NCBI GenBank assembly: GCA_015680685.1
Contig: MNCI01006048.1
Span: forward strand, 337,152 to 401,151
Source: Gnetum montanum
Taxonomy: Eukaryota > Streptophyta > Gnetopsida > Gnetales > Gnetaceae
Direction of reading: 5' to 3'
DNA: 64,000 bases
The notes beneath the pieces were generated by a model. That model had not been told where the DNA came from, did no database searches, and worked only from the letters and a program-made list of their open reading frames with translations. This document shows, in pieces, positions 36,026 to 47,701 of the stretch. How positions within the stretch are numbered: the stretch's first letter is position 1; every line of letters begins with the position of its first letter. A program made the position numbers and the translations under genes.

Positions 36026-36170
36026 TGTTGGCACATTTTGGCCATTTCATGGTACAAAGTTGAGAAGTATCATGAATCCAGAATTTGAAGAATCATTTTT
36101 TGAGAATCGGGACTATGATTTTACTAGGTTCGTGATAGCCTCCATGGAGCCATATGTCAATGCTCCATAT
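36026..36170 (+). repeat. E3 3' LTR, short or truncated
   Basis: It aligns with 29655-29793. It then contains an inverted repeat (GGAGCCATATG..CATATGGAGCC, about 36144-36175) and ends near GCCAGCA (about 36180), after which D-family sequence follows. Confidence 0.75.
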
Positions 36171-36199
36171 GGAGCCAGCATGTACTCTCACTTTTATTT

Positions 36200-38194
36200 T
36201 ATTTTTAGACAACCATTACAATGAATCTAGAACGGCCAATGCACATAATACCTTAGAGAAGGGATAACCCCGCTCATTATTCTGGATCTCTCCCTTCCAA
36301 TTCAGTCATGGGGGAGATGGCGACCTATGTTGATCAATTGAGGCCCTTAGTTCCTTTTTAAGTTTTTGTTTTACACATTTTTGTTTTACAAATTTCTTTA
36401 ACTTTTCTTTTTCTTTTACAACATTTATACACTTTCATTTCTTTGTTTTCTATTTATCTAATTAGGTTCTTCATCTAATAAGTGCTCCTGATGGTGGTAT
36501 GAAATGTATTCCATTGATTGCTAATGTTTGGTCTTTACCTATGAGCTATAATGTGGATACTAGGGTATGGTTCTTTTGATATAATAGAAAATGAGTCCAT
36601 GTCATCCATGCATCCATAAATTTCTATGGTCTCTCTTGGCTTGGAATTGTACAGTCCATTTCTTTAAATAATAAACTATCAACGAATTGGTGACTGGGCA
36701 TTTCTGAAACTACGAAAGGACTCAAGGATTGAAAAGGGTGTGACTTCAAGGGAATTTTATGCATTTGTGCTAGCCATTCTCTTAGGTTCTTGAATTTTTT
36801 CTTGGGTTTTCCTTACACTCTAACGTAGCTCCATTATCAGGAAGCTGAGCTAATAAAAAAAAAGTCTTTTCATGGTGTGGTTCTCAAGCACAAAAAAAAA
36901 AGAGAGAAAGTAAGAATTCAAAGCACACCACTTAGACCAAACAATCATCTGGGCTACAAGCATTGGTTATGGAACTAAACAAACATGTTCCCTCTAACTA
37001 AGGTCCTCTCTTGCTTCTTACTTCTTCCTTTCTCGTTTCGTCGGTATGGTGGTGACTCTTTGACGGAAGCATTCTTGCTACTTCAAGTGGATGGATTGGC
37101 CAAGTGTACTCATGTGAAGTCATTGAATGTGGATTGTTTAAGGCTGGATTTGGAATGAGATCTACTAACTCACATTAACCATAATTACACAAGGGACTAT
37201 ACACCACCTTGTTCTTGGGACTCCATCCCATTCTCTTCTCCTCATCATTCTTTCTCCATTTTCCACCTCATTGCCGGTTGTATTAGTAGTCTATATTTTG
37301 GTTGACATATTGTTTTCTTTTGGGTAAATTCTTGTGGTTAAGAATTTAACTCTTGCTTCTAATTGACAATTCTAGAGCCTACGAACTCTTTAAATGTGGG
37401 ATTTTCAAGGCATTAAATGGCATGAGCCTACTTAGGAGAGGACCCACTGGCATTCCTAATTGGTGCATCAGTTAACTTCTTTCCCTTACACATTACTACA
37501 ATCAACATTTATTTTTTTCATTTTCATCTATGACATCCATTTTATTAGCATTTCCATTGTTTCTTTTTCTCCATCTTTCTTATTCCTTATATTTTCCCAT
37601 TCTATTGCTACTGGAGGATCGCTCTTAGTCATGGGGGTCCTGATCCAATTTTTTCAATTTTCTTCTAACCCTTACACCTTAGGTAGTCACCAGTGTTATA
37701 TCTCTAGACTCCATATTAGCCATATCACAACAATGGGCCTTACACTGAAGCAAGGTATTACTTGCATTATGATTTATTTATCCTTGCTAATATATGACTG
37801 TGTTGTGTGTGCAGATGGCAATCATACAACAATGGACTGGAGCTGGAGGAAACACTTAGGATGGATTGTTGCTAGAACAGTCATGCAAAAAACAAGATTG
37901 ATGGCGTGGCTATGAATGGACAATGGAAGGTGTAATTTTCGCATCGATAGCATTGCATCTTCTTTTTCTTCTCTTTCTCTCTCTTCTCTCTCAACTACCA
38001 AATAAGGCCTAATGTCAAATGTGTATAGTGTTCATTCTTGTAGTCATGAATAGTAATATTGTCATGTATTATAATGATTGATCCATTCACATGTCACCCC
38101 ATTCACCATTAGTGTCATTAAAGTCAATAATCCCATACCTTCCTAATAGTTTGTAAGGAGCTTGAGGATGAGTTTTCATTTAGTCATAGGGGTA
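36200..38194 (+). mobile_element. E4: 3' internal part of a D-family Ty3/gypsy element
   Basis: The stretch aligns with the region after pol in E5 (41386-43780): both open with a purine-rich CATGGGGGAGAT (36307-36318 here), then a T-rich tract, a block with GGACTCAA.G.TTGAA...GGTGT.ACTTCAA, and a block with TCTTTGCATGGTGTGGTTC. The ORF at 37460-37915 carries a hydrophobic N-terminus but no domain I recognise. A TGTGTGCAG acceptor-like run at about 37805-37814 precedes ATGGC at 37815, the place of the small D-family ORF. The tract TCATAGGGGTA at 38184-38194 is the polypurine tract. Pol itself is missing. Confidence 0.7.
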
Positions 38195-38975
38195 TGATGA
38201 GCCATGATATAACGTACATGATATCACGTCCTGCTGAAATGTCTATAAATAAGTAGTGGCTTTCCTTGTTTTAAACACTTAGACTTAGACCCTTAGCTAA
38301 ACTCTTATAGTTTTATCATTCCAGAGTTAGAATAATTTCCATGTGCCCATAGTAGGAGTCTTAAAGTGAATGGATCTTTATTCGAAAAAATTGTACCTCA
38401 GCACACATCTGTGTATGAAAATAAAGATGAACTTTATGATAAACCTTGCAGTACATGGACTAATTTAAATAGTAATTAATTATTTTTGAATGTTTAAATG
38501 CTTTCCTAGTTAATTAATCTCTCTCTCAACCCTTACTCTCCTAGTTAAGTACACTTAGTACGACCACTTTGAGCATGTGTGTAGTTCTTGGTAACCCAGT
38601 AACAATTAGCGTATGGTAATCCCAACAGTGTTACACTAGTTCAGGATGTGTGTGGCAAGTGGGAGTGGATACTGGTGTTAGGAATAGCTAGAACTTAGTT
38701 AGTGGATAGTTAGCAAAAGTTAGCCATTTAGCTCTCTTCACCTTTCCTCATTAGCATAAGACATTAAAAAGATAAAAAGTATAAAAATCATGTACCCCAA
38801 ACTTACTTAATCATACAACTGTGACAACACAAGTAAGTTTGCGAAGACAACTATTTATTAACCCTTAGGTGTTCCATTAAGGTGCGTAAGCACTTAGTCC
38901 TTGGAGTTCGATTGGATCGCGCGTGAAATGCTCGTATTTGTATGGTTGAGTGTAGGGGTACTTCACCACTCATCA
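38195..38975 (+). repeat. D-family LTR of E4 (781 bp)
   Basis: It begins TGATGAGCCATGATATAACG after the purine tract and ends CCACTCATCA, so the ends form the inverted pair TGATGA/TCATCA. It shares with the E6 LTRs the end block GGTTGAGTGTAGGGGTAC and the block GGTAATCCCAACAGTG. A TATA box (TATAAATAAG) is near 38246. The U3 is short and has only two GATAT motifs. Confidence 0.8.
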
Positions 38976-38999
38976 CTCATAAAGTTTATTTAGTTGTAT

Positions 39000-39770
39000 A
39001 CTTCATGCTTCTATATTTAAAACCTCATCATAGCCTATTAATTAAGCTAAGCATCTAGAATGATGCTTAATTTCAATAGACAATAAACAATGTTTATCAT
39101 ATACTAGTTGGTAAGGAGAGAAACCAAGGCTAGGTCACTAAGATATTCCATATTTCCATAAGGAATCATTAAGTTTTCTAGACCAGTCATTTCTTCTAAT
39201 AGATAGTATCTTCACCAATATTTTAACTATAGCTTTATTTGCATTTTCAACTTGACTATTAGTCTATGAGTGCTATGGTGTTGCTAGTTTATGTAGAATT
39301 CCATAAGACTTCCTAAGACATTCCATAGTTTTATTAAAAAAAATGAGTTCCTTGATCACTAATTAAGACTCTATGCATGCTAAACCTTGTTATAGCATGT
39401 CTATGAAGGAAAGAAATTATTACTTTTATGTCATTAGTTGTGGTATCCTTTTCTTTAACTCATTTCAAAACATAATCAATATAGACCAGAATGTAGTAGT
39501 TTCCTTTTGATGGAGGAATTGATCCTAAGAAATCAATCCTCCATACATCAAAGGATTTAGAAACAAGAATAGGTTGTTGCAACATTTCATGTCTTTTGGA
39601 AAGTGACCCAACCCATTAGTAGTGGTCACAAGATTTAGAAAACGTAAGTGCATCTTTAAAGAGACTCAACCACTATTTAATACTTTTACCGCTATATGGT
39701 TTTCATTGAAATGCCCTCTACCTAAATTATCATGATATATTCTAGGTATCAATTGTTGTTTCCACAATAG
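39000..39770 (-). pseudogene. Integrase relic on the minus strand
   Basis: On the minus strand, about 39660-39480 reads NPLMYGGLISQDQF, a damaged form of the integrase core start (WGIDFMGPF), then a GIL-type block (LVIKELIFFN, cf. second Asp block) near 39350, and ATP.HS.TNSQVENANKAI near 39250 (cf. TPYHPQTNGQVEIANREI), then LVYDKHCLL.IE.KHH near 39100. The match is by pattern over about 250 residues with many stops. It belongs to a Ty3/gypsy element of unknown lineage in the opposite orientation to E4 and E5. Confidence 0.6.
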
Positions 39771-39773
39771 AAA

Positions 39774-41385
39774 ATGTCCATATTGCATCCACTATGCAAG
39801 TCAAAGCATTGTCGGCACACAACTAATTACACCACAATGAAGAAAGAACTAATGACAATGGTGTATGCTCTAGAGAAGTTTAAGAACTATGTGCTTAGAT
39901 ACAAGGTGTTCATGCACATGGACCACAATGTAATTCACTTCCTAATGAATAAGCCACCGGTGAGCCCCCATGTCATACAATGGTTGGTAATCTTGTAGGA
40001 ATTCAATCTTACAATGGTAGATCAAAAGGGATCTAAGAATGTGATCGTTAACCACTTGTCTTAGTTACGATGGGACAATAAAAAGGAGGAAAGTCAACTA
40101 TCTAATTAATTTCTTGATGAACTTCTTCTTACCAGGGCTATAATGAAACAATTGTCCGCTAAGCCTAAATGGTATGATGGCATTTTCCTCTATCTTCTCA
40201 CTAAAGATATGCCACAAGAGCTAGACCATAGAAACAAATAATAGTTTCTTCACTAGATGAAACACTTCATGGAGATCAATGAACACCTCTACAAGGTGGG
40301 CACCAATGGCCTGGTTCATTGGTGTGTTCCTAATGCTGATCAACTACACATTTTTCAAGATGCTCATGAGGGTCGTTATGGGGGCCACTATGCTAGACGA
40401 CACATGGCCATTAAGATATGGTAGAATATTCTTGGCCAACACTTTTTAGGGATGCTCACCAATTTTTCCACTCTTGTAAAAACTACCAACACGATGGTGG
40501 AATGATTGCTCATATAGAGGTAGTGGATTCAACCACTAGAACCCTTTAACATCTAGGGCACTAACTTCATGGGTCCCATCATGGCCATGTTAAATGGAAA
40601 GACATACATCATTGTCATTGTTAACTATTGTATGAAATGGGTAAAAGTAGTAGTCATCACTAACTGTACATCTTCTACTTTTGTTCAGTTTGTACAACAA
40701 AATGTTGTAAATAGGTTTGATGTGCCACATGCATTAATTTTTGATAGTGGAACCACTTTACAAGCACTACCTTTTGAAAGCTCATGCAATGCTTAGGGGT
40801 TGAGCATAAATTAACAACACCTTATCATCCCCAAGCTAATGATCAAGATAAGGTTACAAATAAGAAAATAATTAAGATCTTAATGAGAACAATTAGTAGA
40901 TATAGGAGTGACTAGAATAGGATATTCAACAATGTCCTCTAGGCCTACCACTTCATCTGGAAGCTTCTTATAAGCTACTCTACCTATGAGCTAGTGTACG
41001 AAAAATTGCCAACTCTTCCTATTCAATCTGAGCTCCATACACTTTCAACAACCTATAACCTTGACCTTGACTTGAGTCTAGCACAAATAGAAAGATTAAT
41101 AAATCTCAACCTACTAGATGAAAAAATGCCATGACCTTGGTATTAGAAAAGTCAAATTTCAACTAGGAAATAAGGACCTCTAATGGAACCCCACATGTGC
41201 CACAACGAACCAAGTTCCAAACATTGTGGAAAGGTCCTTATATTATTTTTGAAACTTTTTCCTATGGAGACATGTTAATCTACAAACCTGAGAGCCCAAA
41301 CAAAAAGAAGCTGGTTAACACACAATAGGTCAAACCTTTCCATAAGCTTAAGCAAGCCAATGCAACAAACGCCTTGTCAAATGAA
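39774..41385 (+). pseudogene. pol: E5 pol 3' half: RNase H and integrase, decayed
   Basis: From 39774 the RT-linked RNase H reads NYTTMKKELMTMVYALEKF, then the HMDHNVIHFL block, and ends near NHLS (about 40060), as in YTTTEKELLAVVYALEKF families. A linker follows. The integrase zinc finger is visible as HEGRYGGHYARRHM near 40365, and the catalytic core as GPIMAMLNGKTYIIVIVNY (about 40572-40630), with YPQAN-like PYHPQ.N near 40820. The tail shows GPYIIFETFS and ends with a KPFHKLKQA-like piece. The ORFs 39774-39998 and 40569-40796 are the longest open pieces. No reverse transcriptase core is seen upstream, as the relic integrase on the other strand abuts it. Confidence 0.8.
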
Positions 41386-43780
41386 CAACCACACTCAATG
41401 TTTCAAATGTCCTCCTTTCATCTTAGTCATGGGGGAGATAGCCATCCATGTTAATCATATCAGTGGCTTCTCATTTTTTCATCTTTTTTTTACATGTTTT
41501 TGTTTTACATCTTGTTATTTTTATAGCTTTTTGTTCTACGCCTTCTTTATCTTACACCTTTTTGTTTTTACTATATTAATTTTTTTCCAAATTTCGTTTT
41601 ACAACATCATTAGTACATTTCATTTTTCTTAAATATTTTACAATTTCTTCTATATTTTTCTTTATTTTGATGTGATTTTCTTATTGTGTTCTAATAATCA
41701 TGTGCCTTATTGCCAACTAGGTACAGTATAGTTTTCTTCATGTGGGGATGTGCTATCTAGTTATTTGATTGTTAGTGTTTGGATTATAGCTTTGAATTTT
41801 ATTACTAATAACTAAGACATGGTTTTTTTTCATGAAATAGGCAATGAGTTCACGTCATCCACCAATCCACAAACTCTATAGTGTTTTTGGTTCTAGACGT
41901 GTGAGGTCCTTTTTCATTAATAAAACTTTAACAAACTTATGACCTTGGAAGTTTTCAAACTTGGAAAGGACTCAAAGGTTTGAATATGGTGTCACTTCAA
42001 AGAAACTCAATACTCTTTGTACTCTTCTACTTACTTGGATGCATGGGTGTTTTCATGGATTTCTTATAATTCTGTGTCAACCAATAACAAGAAGTTGAAT
42101 AAGTCTTTGCATGGTGTGGTTCCCATCCAAAAAATGAAAAATAAAAGAAAATGATGAGAACTTAAAGAAAATCTCTTAGACAAAATAAATGGGCTAAAAG
42201 CACTGGTTATGGGACTAGAAAGACATGTTACCCATGCCTGAAGGTCCCCTCTAATTAAGGCATTTCCTCACTTCCTGTTTCTCTTTGTACTCTTCTACTT
42301 ACTTGGATGCATGGGTGTTTTCATGGATTTCTTATAATTCTATGTCAACCAATAACAAGAAGTTGAATAAGTCTTTGCATGGTGTGGTTCCCACCCAAAA
42401 AATGAAAAATAAAAGAAAATGATGAGAACTTAAAGAAAATCCCTTAGAAAAAATAAATGGGCTAAAAGCACTGGTTATGGGACTAGAAAGACATGATACC
42501 CATGCCTGAATGTCCCCTCTAATTAAGGCGTTTCCTCACTTCCTGTTTCTCTTTGTACTCTTCTACTTACTTGGATGCATGGGTGTTTTCATGGATTTCT
42601 TATAATTCTGTGTCAACCAATAACAAGAAGTTGAATAAGTCTTTGCATGGTGTCGTTCCCATCCAAAAAATGAAAAATAAAAGAAAATGATGAGAACTTA
42701 AAGAAAATCCCTTAGAAAAAATAAATGGGCTAAAAGCACTGGTTATGGGACTAGAAAGATATGTTACCCATGCCTGAAGGTCCCCTCTAATTAAGGCCTT
42801 TCCTCACTTCCTCTTTCTCTTTTTTTCTTAAATAAAGAATGGTGGTTGTTCTGTGTGAGCATTCTTATGTCTCAAAGAAGTGGGCTAATCTTAGAGTGGT
42901 GATGCAAAGTCACTAAACATGGTTGGTTTTGGTCTAGACTAAGGATGGAATTTATTAGGTCTTTTAACCATAAAATTCATGAGGGATTTCGTGTGACCTT
43001 AATTGAGAACTCCATTCCACTTTTTCTCTATCATCTATCTATGCTTTCCATGTCTAACCTCACTGTTAGTATTCATGTCCTTGTTTAATGTCTTGGTTTG
43101 ATGTGTCAAAATTCTTAGGTAGTTTCTTCTAGCTTTTTGTACTTAACTTTCCATAATCATTAATCACCGATGGGGCCCATGGACTCCTTGGTTTGAGGAT
43201 ATGCAAGGGCAACAAAGGGCATGTGCCTACTTTGGGGAGGATTCACTTGCATACCTTTTGGTTGGATTAGTTAAGTTCTTTATCCTTAGGCATTCTCACG
43301 ATCAAATCCTTTTGCATGTCTTATCAATGATATCCAGTTGTACACATCTTCACAATGTTTTTCAATGAAATCCTTTTCTATTTATTGTTTTGAATTCTTT
43401 AACCCTCTTCAAGCATTTCATTGCATTTAGGCTTTTCAAAATTTAAGAATGAACCACTTATGCATTTCACCATATTTTTCAATCTTCTAGCTAATTCTAT
43501 TAAAAGAATCAATTCATCATAATCACAACCAAGCTAGGTGTAACTATTGACGAGACAAAGTACCTAAAAGCTATAAGTTACACATTGCACACTAATCCAT
43601 GATTTTGTTCTGAGTGCAGTGGAAAGCATGGACTAGGGATGTGATTGTCTTCATCAAGGAATAAGTAGTAGCATCATGTGACGAGGACCCTTCATGATTA
43701 GTGAATCTTCTCCCTTGTTCTTCAACTACCAGAGGAGTTAGATGTTAGGTCTGGCCAGGGTGTTCAATTCTATTATCATG
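41386..43780 (+). other. E5 post-pol region, mostly non-coding
   Basis: It begins with the purine tract CATGGGGGAGAT (41428-41439) and a T-rich run, then a 268-bp tandem repeat (listed separately), and ends with an acceptor-like run and the remnant of a small ORF (GAGTGCAG at about 43615 followed by TGGAAAGCATGG). It aligns with 36200-38194 (E4), 49741-51320 (E6) and about 61680-62780 (E7). Confidence 0.65.
42013..42816 (+). repeat. Three tandem copies of a 268-bp unit
   Basis: The phrase CTCTTTGTACTCTTCTACTT starts at 42013, 42281 and 42549, exactly 268 bp apart. The three units are almost identical, with a handful of differences such as GTTACCC/GATACCC and AAGGCA/AAGGCG. Such high similarity in an otherwise old element points to recent tandem duplication or gene conversion, or to an assembly error. 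Confidence 0.93.
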
Positions 43781-43784
43781 AACA

Positions 43785-44435
43785 CCTAATTTTATAAAAG
43801 ATTATAAATTTGTACACCTAAGCACAATAGTGTGTGCAACAATAAAGACAAGATTTCTGATAAACCTTGCAACACTTTGGCTAGATTAAATATTTTATTT
43901 ATTCATTTGATGTTTCATGCAATTTCCTTCAATGTTTTCAATAATTAAGCTAATTAAGAAATTAAGCTAGCTAAGCTAAATAGTAATTAATTAAGCACAA
44001 AAGTATGACCACTTCGAGGAAGTGAATAACACTTGGTAATCCCAATAATGCTTAACATTTGGAATCCTAGCAGCGTTATACATGTTTAAGATGTGCATGG
44101 AAAGTGGGACTAGATACTTATTTTAGGATTAGTTAGAAATTAGTTAGTTAGTTAGATTAAATTAGCAATTAAATTACGTCATTCCCTTCATCCTTTATTT
44201 TAAGAACTCAAAATATAAAACATAAAAATAATAAAAATCATATGCCTTGATTACACTTAATCATACCGTTGCATATCACAAGTGAAACTAGGAAGACAAC
44301 AAATAATTGTTAGGGCAAGTTCACTTCCTAAAGACTAGTGTACTGAAAGACATAGAGTTCACAGAATTTGACCAAATTGCATGTGAATTCTTAGTGATTC
44401 ATATGGTTGAGTGTAGGGGTATTCACTGCTCATCA
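43785..44435 (+). repeat. D-family LTR of E5, lacking most of U3
   Basis: It aligns with the E4 LTR from the block AATAAAGA..A..T..TGATAAACCTTGCA (about 43846) to the end TGGTTGAGTGTAGGGGTA then CTGCTCATCA at 44435. The TGATGA start and TATA region are missing. Confidence 0.7.
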
Positions 44436-44469
44436 GTGTTCTTTCCTCATCATCCAAGAAGAATATATA

Positions 44470-44797
44470 TTAACAAAGGTTTGAATAAAAAACACATATC
44501 TAGAGCAATATAACCAATAAAGCATCAAAGTGTCCAATGAAGCGAGATATTCAAAAATCAAAAAGCTTAACATTCATATCATCATCCAATAATACATTCT
44601 CTAATTTGATGTAACAATTAATGATATAAAATTTGTAATCATTATGCAAATAGGCAAGTCCCCTTGCTAATTAGGTTAGTATTTTCACTCTCATTGCCAA
44701 CTTCAATGTGGTCAAATGATCATCTTTTGTGGTGTGAAGAAGAGAATGGACATTGCCATTAGTTAGGAAAAGCATAACCAAAGCTCTTAATAGAAAG
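44470..44797 (-). pseudogene. LRR-RLK kinase fragment, duplicated from the 56-59 kb family
   Basis: On the minus strand this aligns with 56550-56880 of the receptor kinase: shared blocks are ATATCATCATCCAATAATAC, ACATTCTCT, GGCAAGTCCC and CATTGCCAACTTCAATG. It covers the catalytic loop to the DFG region and runs past the exon border into intron sequence (ACACATATCTAGAGCAATATAAC against GCATATACCTGGGGCAATATAAC), so it was copied as DNA, not from a spliced RNA. The codons for HCDIKPEN are damaged (GTAACAATTAATG in place of GTCGCAGTGGATG). It lies directly beside the end of the E5 LTR. Confidence 0.88.
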
Positions 44798-44869
44798 AAC
44801 CAAAAATAATATAGAAAGGAATAACTGATTATTCCTCCTACTAAGTAGGATCTTGGGAGGACTAGTAAA

Positions 44870-44985
44870 TGAGCAAAATCCTAACCTATTTTCAAATGCC
44901 TATATGTAGATTCAAACCTAGGCCTCGCCACCTAGGAAACATAGCTCTATCTAAAAGTCCAAAGTGTTTTATTTTACTTTAACCC
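44870..44985 (-). mobile_element. tRNA-like SINE head (minus strand)
   Basis: On the minus strand a sequence with an A-box-like TTTAGATAGAGC and a B-box-like GGTTTGAATC about 40 bases later resembles the head of plant tRNA-derived SINEs. It does not fold into a complete tRNA. Length and tail are unclear. Confidence 0.4.
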
Positions 44986-45464
44986 AATAATTAATATTTT
45001 CTTATTACATAACTCTAAAACTTAGAAGAAACCATAATTCTTGAATCATAAGTTGAACTTGCAACTTGTTTTGTATCCTATGTAAACATAAAAGAAAGTA
45101 ATAATCTTTATCTTAAACTTGCTAACTCTCTTACATTCTATCTAATTATGTTCCAACATCCCCTCCCCCTCAATTACGATTGGGACTTTTATTTTATGTT
45201 GGCAAGATACCTTAATATTTTAAAACTAAATCTAAGATTGGCTTTTTCTAAACTCAACCTTATATACCTTAATAGCCTCCTTAAACTCTACTTTATCTAC
45301 ATTATATTTTGGTTAAAGAAAGCCAATATCCAATGACTAGTTAATTATGTAAAATCATAATTAGATTATTTATTTTCCTTTGTTATCTTTCTAATAAGTA
45401 AAATTTAAAAGCACTATCATTAGTTTAAACTCGATCTATATGTTTATCATAATTGGCTATAATA
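44986..45464. other. AT-rich, no feature seen
   Basis: The ORF 45148-45336 is short, hydrophobic and unlike any family. Confidence 0.4.
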
Positions 45465-45600
45465 AACAATAAGGTGTTAGCCTAGTGGTAAGACTATTTA
45501 TTTGGAAGCTTTAAGTCATGGGTTTGATTCTAGTGGGAAATGATGCATGATAAAGTTCTATTTGAACTATATATCCTAAGGTGTACCTCTGTTCAATTAT
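45465..45600 (+). mobile_element. tRNA-like SINE, copy 1
   Basis: AGGTGTTAGCCTAGTGGTAA carries an A-box (TAGCCTAGTGG) and is followed 45 bases later by GGTTTGATTC, a B-box. Another copy with the same opening lies at 53107. Both have lost tRNA folding. Confidence 0.5.
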
Positions 45601-45864
45601 TTTGGATTTAAAAACCCCATAATTAGCTATATTGAATCAAATCAACACATCCCTTGGAATTGAACATATAGCTTCTAAACTATAAGTCATAATAATAATT
45701 AGCTACATGATAGCTACATGAATGGTTAAGTAATGCTACTTTAGATAGATTTTTCTTTGTACTTTTATTTATCATACTAGCAAAAATTTTGAATTCTTAT
45801 TAAGACATTAATGTTGGCTTTTCTTTTATTTTCCTTTTTCTAAAATGTTGATGTTGAACCCATG

Positions 45865-46065
45865 GATGTAGCATAGTGGTCAAGACACTCAACTTTTAGT
45901 TTGGAGGTTGCTGCTTTAATTCCTACCTCTACTTACAAGTGCTATAGTGGAGTCGTTTTGTCGTGGGACATTCTTGTTTAGAGGATCACATTTACCTTAT
46001 TGTGTAGGTAAGGGTTGTGGTATGGGCCTCAATGTCTATTTTTTTATTAAATAAATAAAATAAAG
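45865..46065 (+). mobile_element. tRNA-like SINE, different family
   Basis: GGATGTAGCATAGTGGTCAA, then GGTTGCTGCTTTAATTCC, resemble A and B boxes of an Au-like SINE. The body GTCGTTTTGTCGTGGGAC and a TATTTTTTTATT tail fit the SINE layout. Confidence 0.45.
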
Positions 46066-46748
46066 CTAATGTTAATTTCTTTTAGTTTTTATATATGATT
46101 CTTAATGAAATCCTTATTTACATTAAAAATAAAATATAACAAGGAATCTACTTTGGCTTGGCATATTTAAAAGAAACTCTATTATGGTATTGTCAAACAA
46201 ATTATTCTTTATGAGTGTGTTGTGTGAGATTTTGGTCTAGTAAATAAATATTGGAAACAAATAGAATAAATTCAACAAATTATTGCTGCATAAATTCAAC
46301 AACTTGTTGCTGAATAAATTCAAAGTGGAGAAAAACACAATATGATATTACACTTCTTGAAGTAAAGATGATGACCTTAGAATTTGAAGCTTTTTGTCAC
46401 TTTCTAGTCTACATTTAAAATTTCTACAAATTTCCATTGGATAAATACTCCAAAAGAGTGATGGTGGTAATTCAATATAAAGTATGATATCATAATGTAG
46501 TCTTATGGCTATAAAAATAAAATATTCAAGAGCACATTATTTATTATGTTTAAAAACATGTCCATAGGTGAAATATACATTATTTTAAAAATTTTGAAAA
46601 AATATATAGAGTAATATAGTTCTGTTTGAATAATATCAAGAGATGTTTTAATTCAAAGATAAACTATTTATGTGATACTATTCTTCTTCATTTGGAGTGC
46701 ACATTTAACATAGGGTAAGAATAAGATCTCATTGAGTTAAAAAGATAG
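46066..46748. other. AT-rich, no gene seen
   Basis: A short repeat of AACAAATTATTGCTGCATAA and its near copy occurs at 46275-46320. The last five bases, GATAG (46744-46748), are the probable left target duplication of E6. Confidence 0.5.
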
Positions 46749-47700
46749 TGATGAATCATGGTTTTCCAAGTGCTGATATCAGACCCTCGTTATCAGACCC
46801 TTGTTATCAAACCCTTGATATTAGGTATAAGATATTAGGTCTGATGAGTACCCGATATCAAGTACGCAATATCGAGTATGTGATATCAGGTACATGATAT
46901 TGGGTACACAATATTGGGTATATGATATCGCAGCTTGATAAGCGATATTAGATACACAATATCGCAGTTCTCGTGTGAGACCATAAATACACAATGGGGC
47001 ACATAGGAAAGTAATAGGAAGTTAGTATTAGAGTAGGATCTTTTTGTCAATTTTTCCTCACAACCCTTTTTCCCCAGTGCATGCCCATAGTGTGATGATT
47101 TTAATTGTACGGAACCTTTATTCGAGTGTGACGTACTTGGACACGTACATGACCAGCAATAAAGATCGAGATTATTTCATCATTGCAACATTCACTTAAT
47201 TTTAATTGTCATTTATTACTTTCATAATTAATATTTCTCTACCCTCATCTCCTATCCCTATTAGTAAATGTGGAATGATTACAACTTAATCACGAGCATT
47301 TAAGTGTGTCTACTTGGTATCCTAGTAGTGTACCTAGGACATGTGCTTGGTAATCCTAGCAGTAGTACACGAGGTCCAAGATGTGTATGGATGATTAAGG
47401 GATGAATGCTCATCACGCTTATGCTAGCTTAGACTTTCTTCACCCTTTCCCTCTTAGGTTAATCAAAGTTATTTCCATTACCTTTAGGAGTTGAACTAGC
47501 TTAGGACCACATCATACACCTCACTCTGGACTAAATCATATGTGACAAAGCAAATACTAGTCTAGGTGGGAAGACAGTGAACTGTGATCAATGAGTAGCT
47601 ATCTAGATACCACAACTAGTCCATCTACAAAGTTCAACTACATCATGTGTGAATGCTCGTATTCATATGGTTGAGTGTAGGGGTACCTTGCCACTCATCA
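46749..47700 (+). repeat. 5' LTR of E6 (952 bp)
   Basis: It aligns with 51938-52874 over its whole length; main differences are in the GATATC array. The TATA region reads CATAAATAC (about 46982), one base away from the intact box in the 3' LTR. An AATAAA signal is near 47157. Confidence 0.92.
46854..46933 (+). repeat. 14-bp tandem repeat with GATATC core in U3 of E6 5' LTR
   Basis: Units begin at 46854, 46868, 46882, 46896, 46910 and 46924, exactly 14 bp apart, on the pattern GATATCNGGTACNN (core palindromes GATATC and GTAC). Further GATAT motifs lie around it (46765-46980). The 3' LTR has only two such 14-bp steps (52070, 52084, 52098), so copy number has changed since insertion. Confidence 0.9.
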
Positions 47701-47701
47701 T

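Larger units (their letters stand above)
29655..36170 (+). mobile_element. E3: LTR element with gag and protease only (TR-GAG-like)
   Basis: Two direct repeats of about 140 bp, both opening TGTTGGCACATTTTGGCC, lie at 29655 and 36026. The second follows a strong polypurine tract. Between them are a gag region and a protease but no trace of reverse transcriptase or integrase, so it could move only with proteins from another element. The 5' LTR appears long (to about 33340) and is interrupted by an insert at about 29830-31620. The 3' LTR would then be cut short at about 36170, where D-family sequence begins. Alternative: the LTR is only about 150 bp, since the 3' copy ends GCCAGCA, a near inverted match to TGTTGGC. 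Confidence 0.65.

Noticed and set aside
37460-37915. 151-codon hydrophobic ORF in E4 as a membrane (env-like) protein
   Set aside because: The hydrophobic stretch comes from T-rich DNA seen at the same place in E5 and E6, where the frame is not kept.
45465-45540. tRNA gene
   Set aside because: A- and B-box-like motifs are present, but the cloverleaf arms do not pair and a second diverged copy exists at 53107, fitting a SINE.
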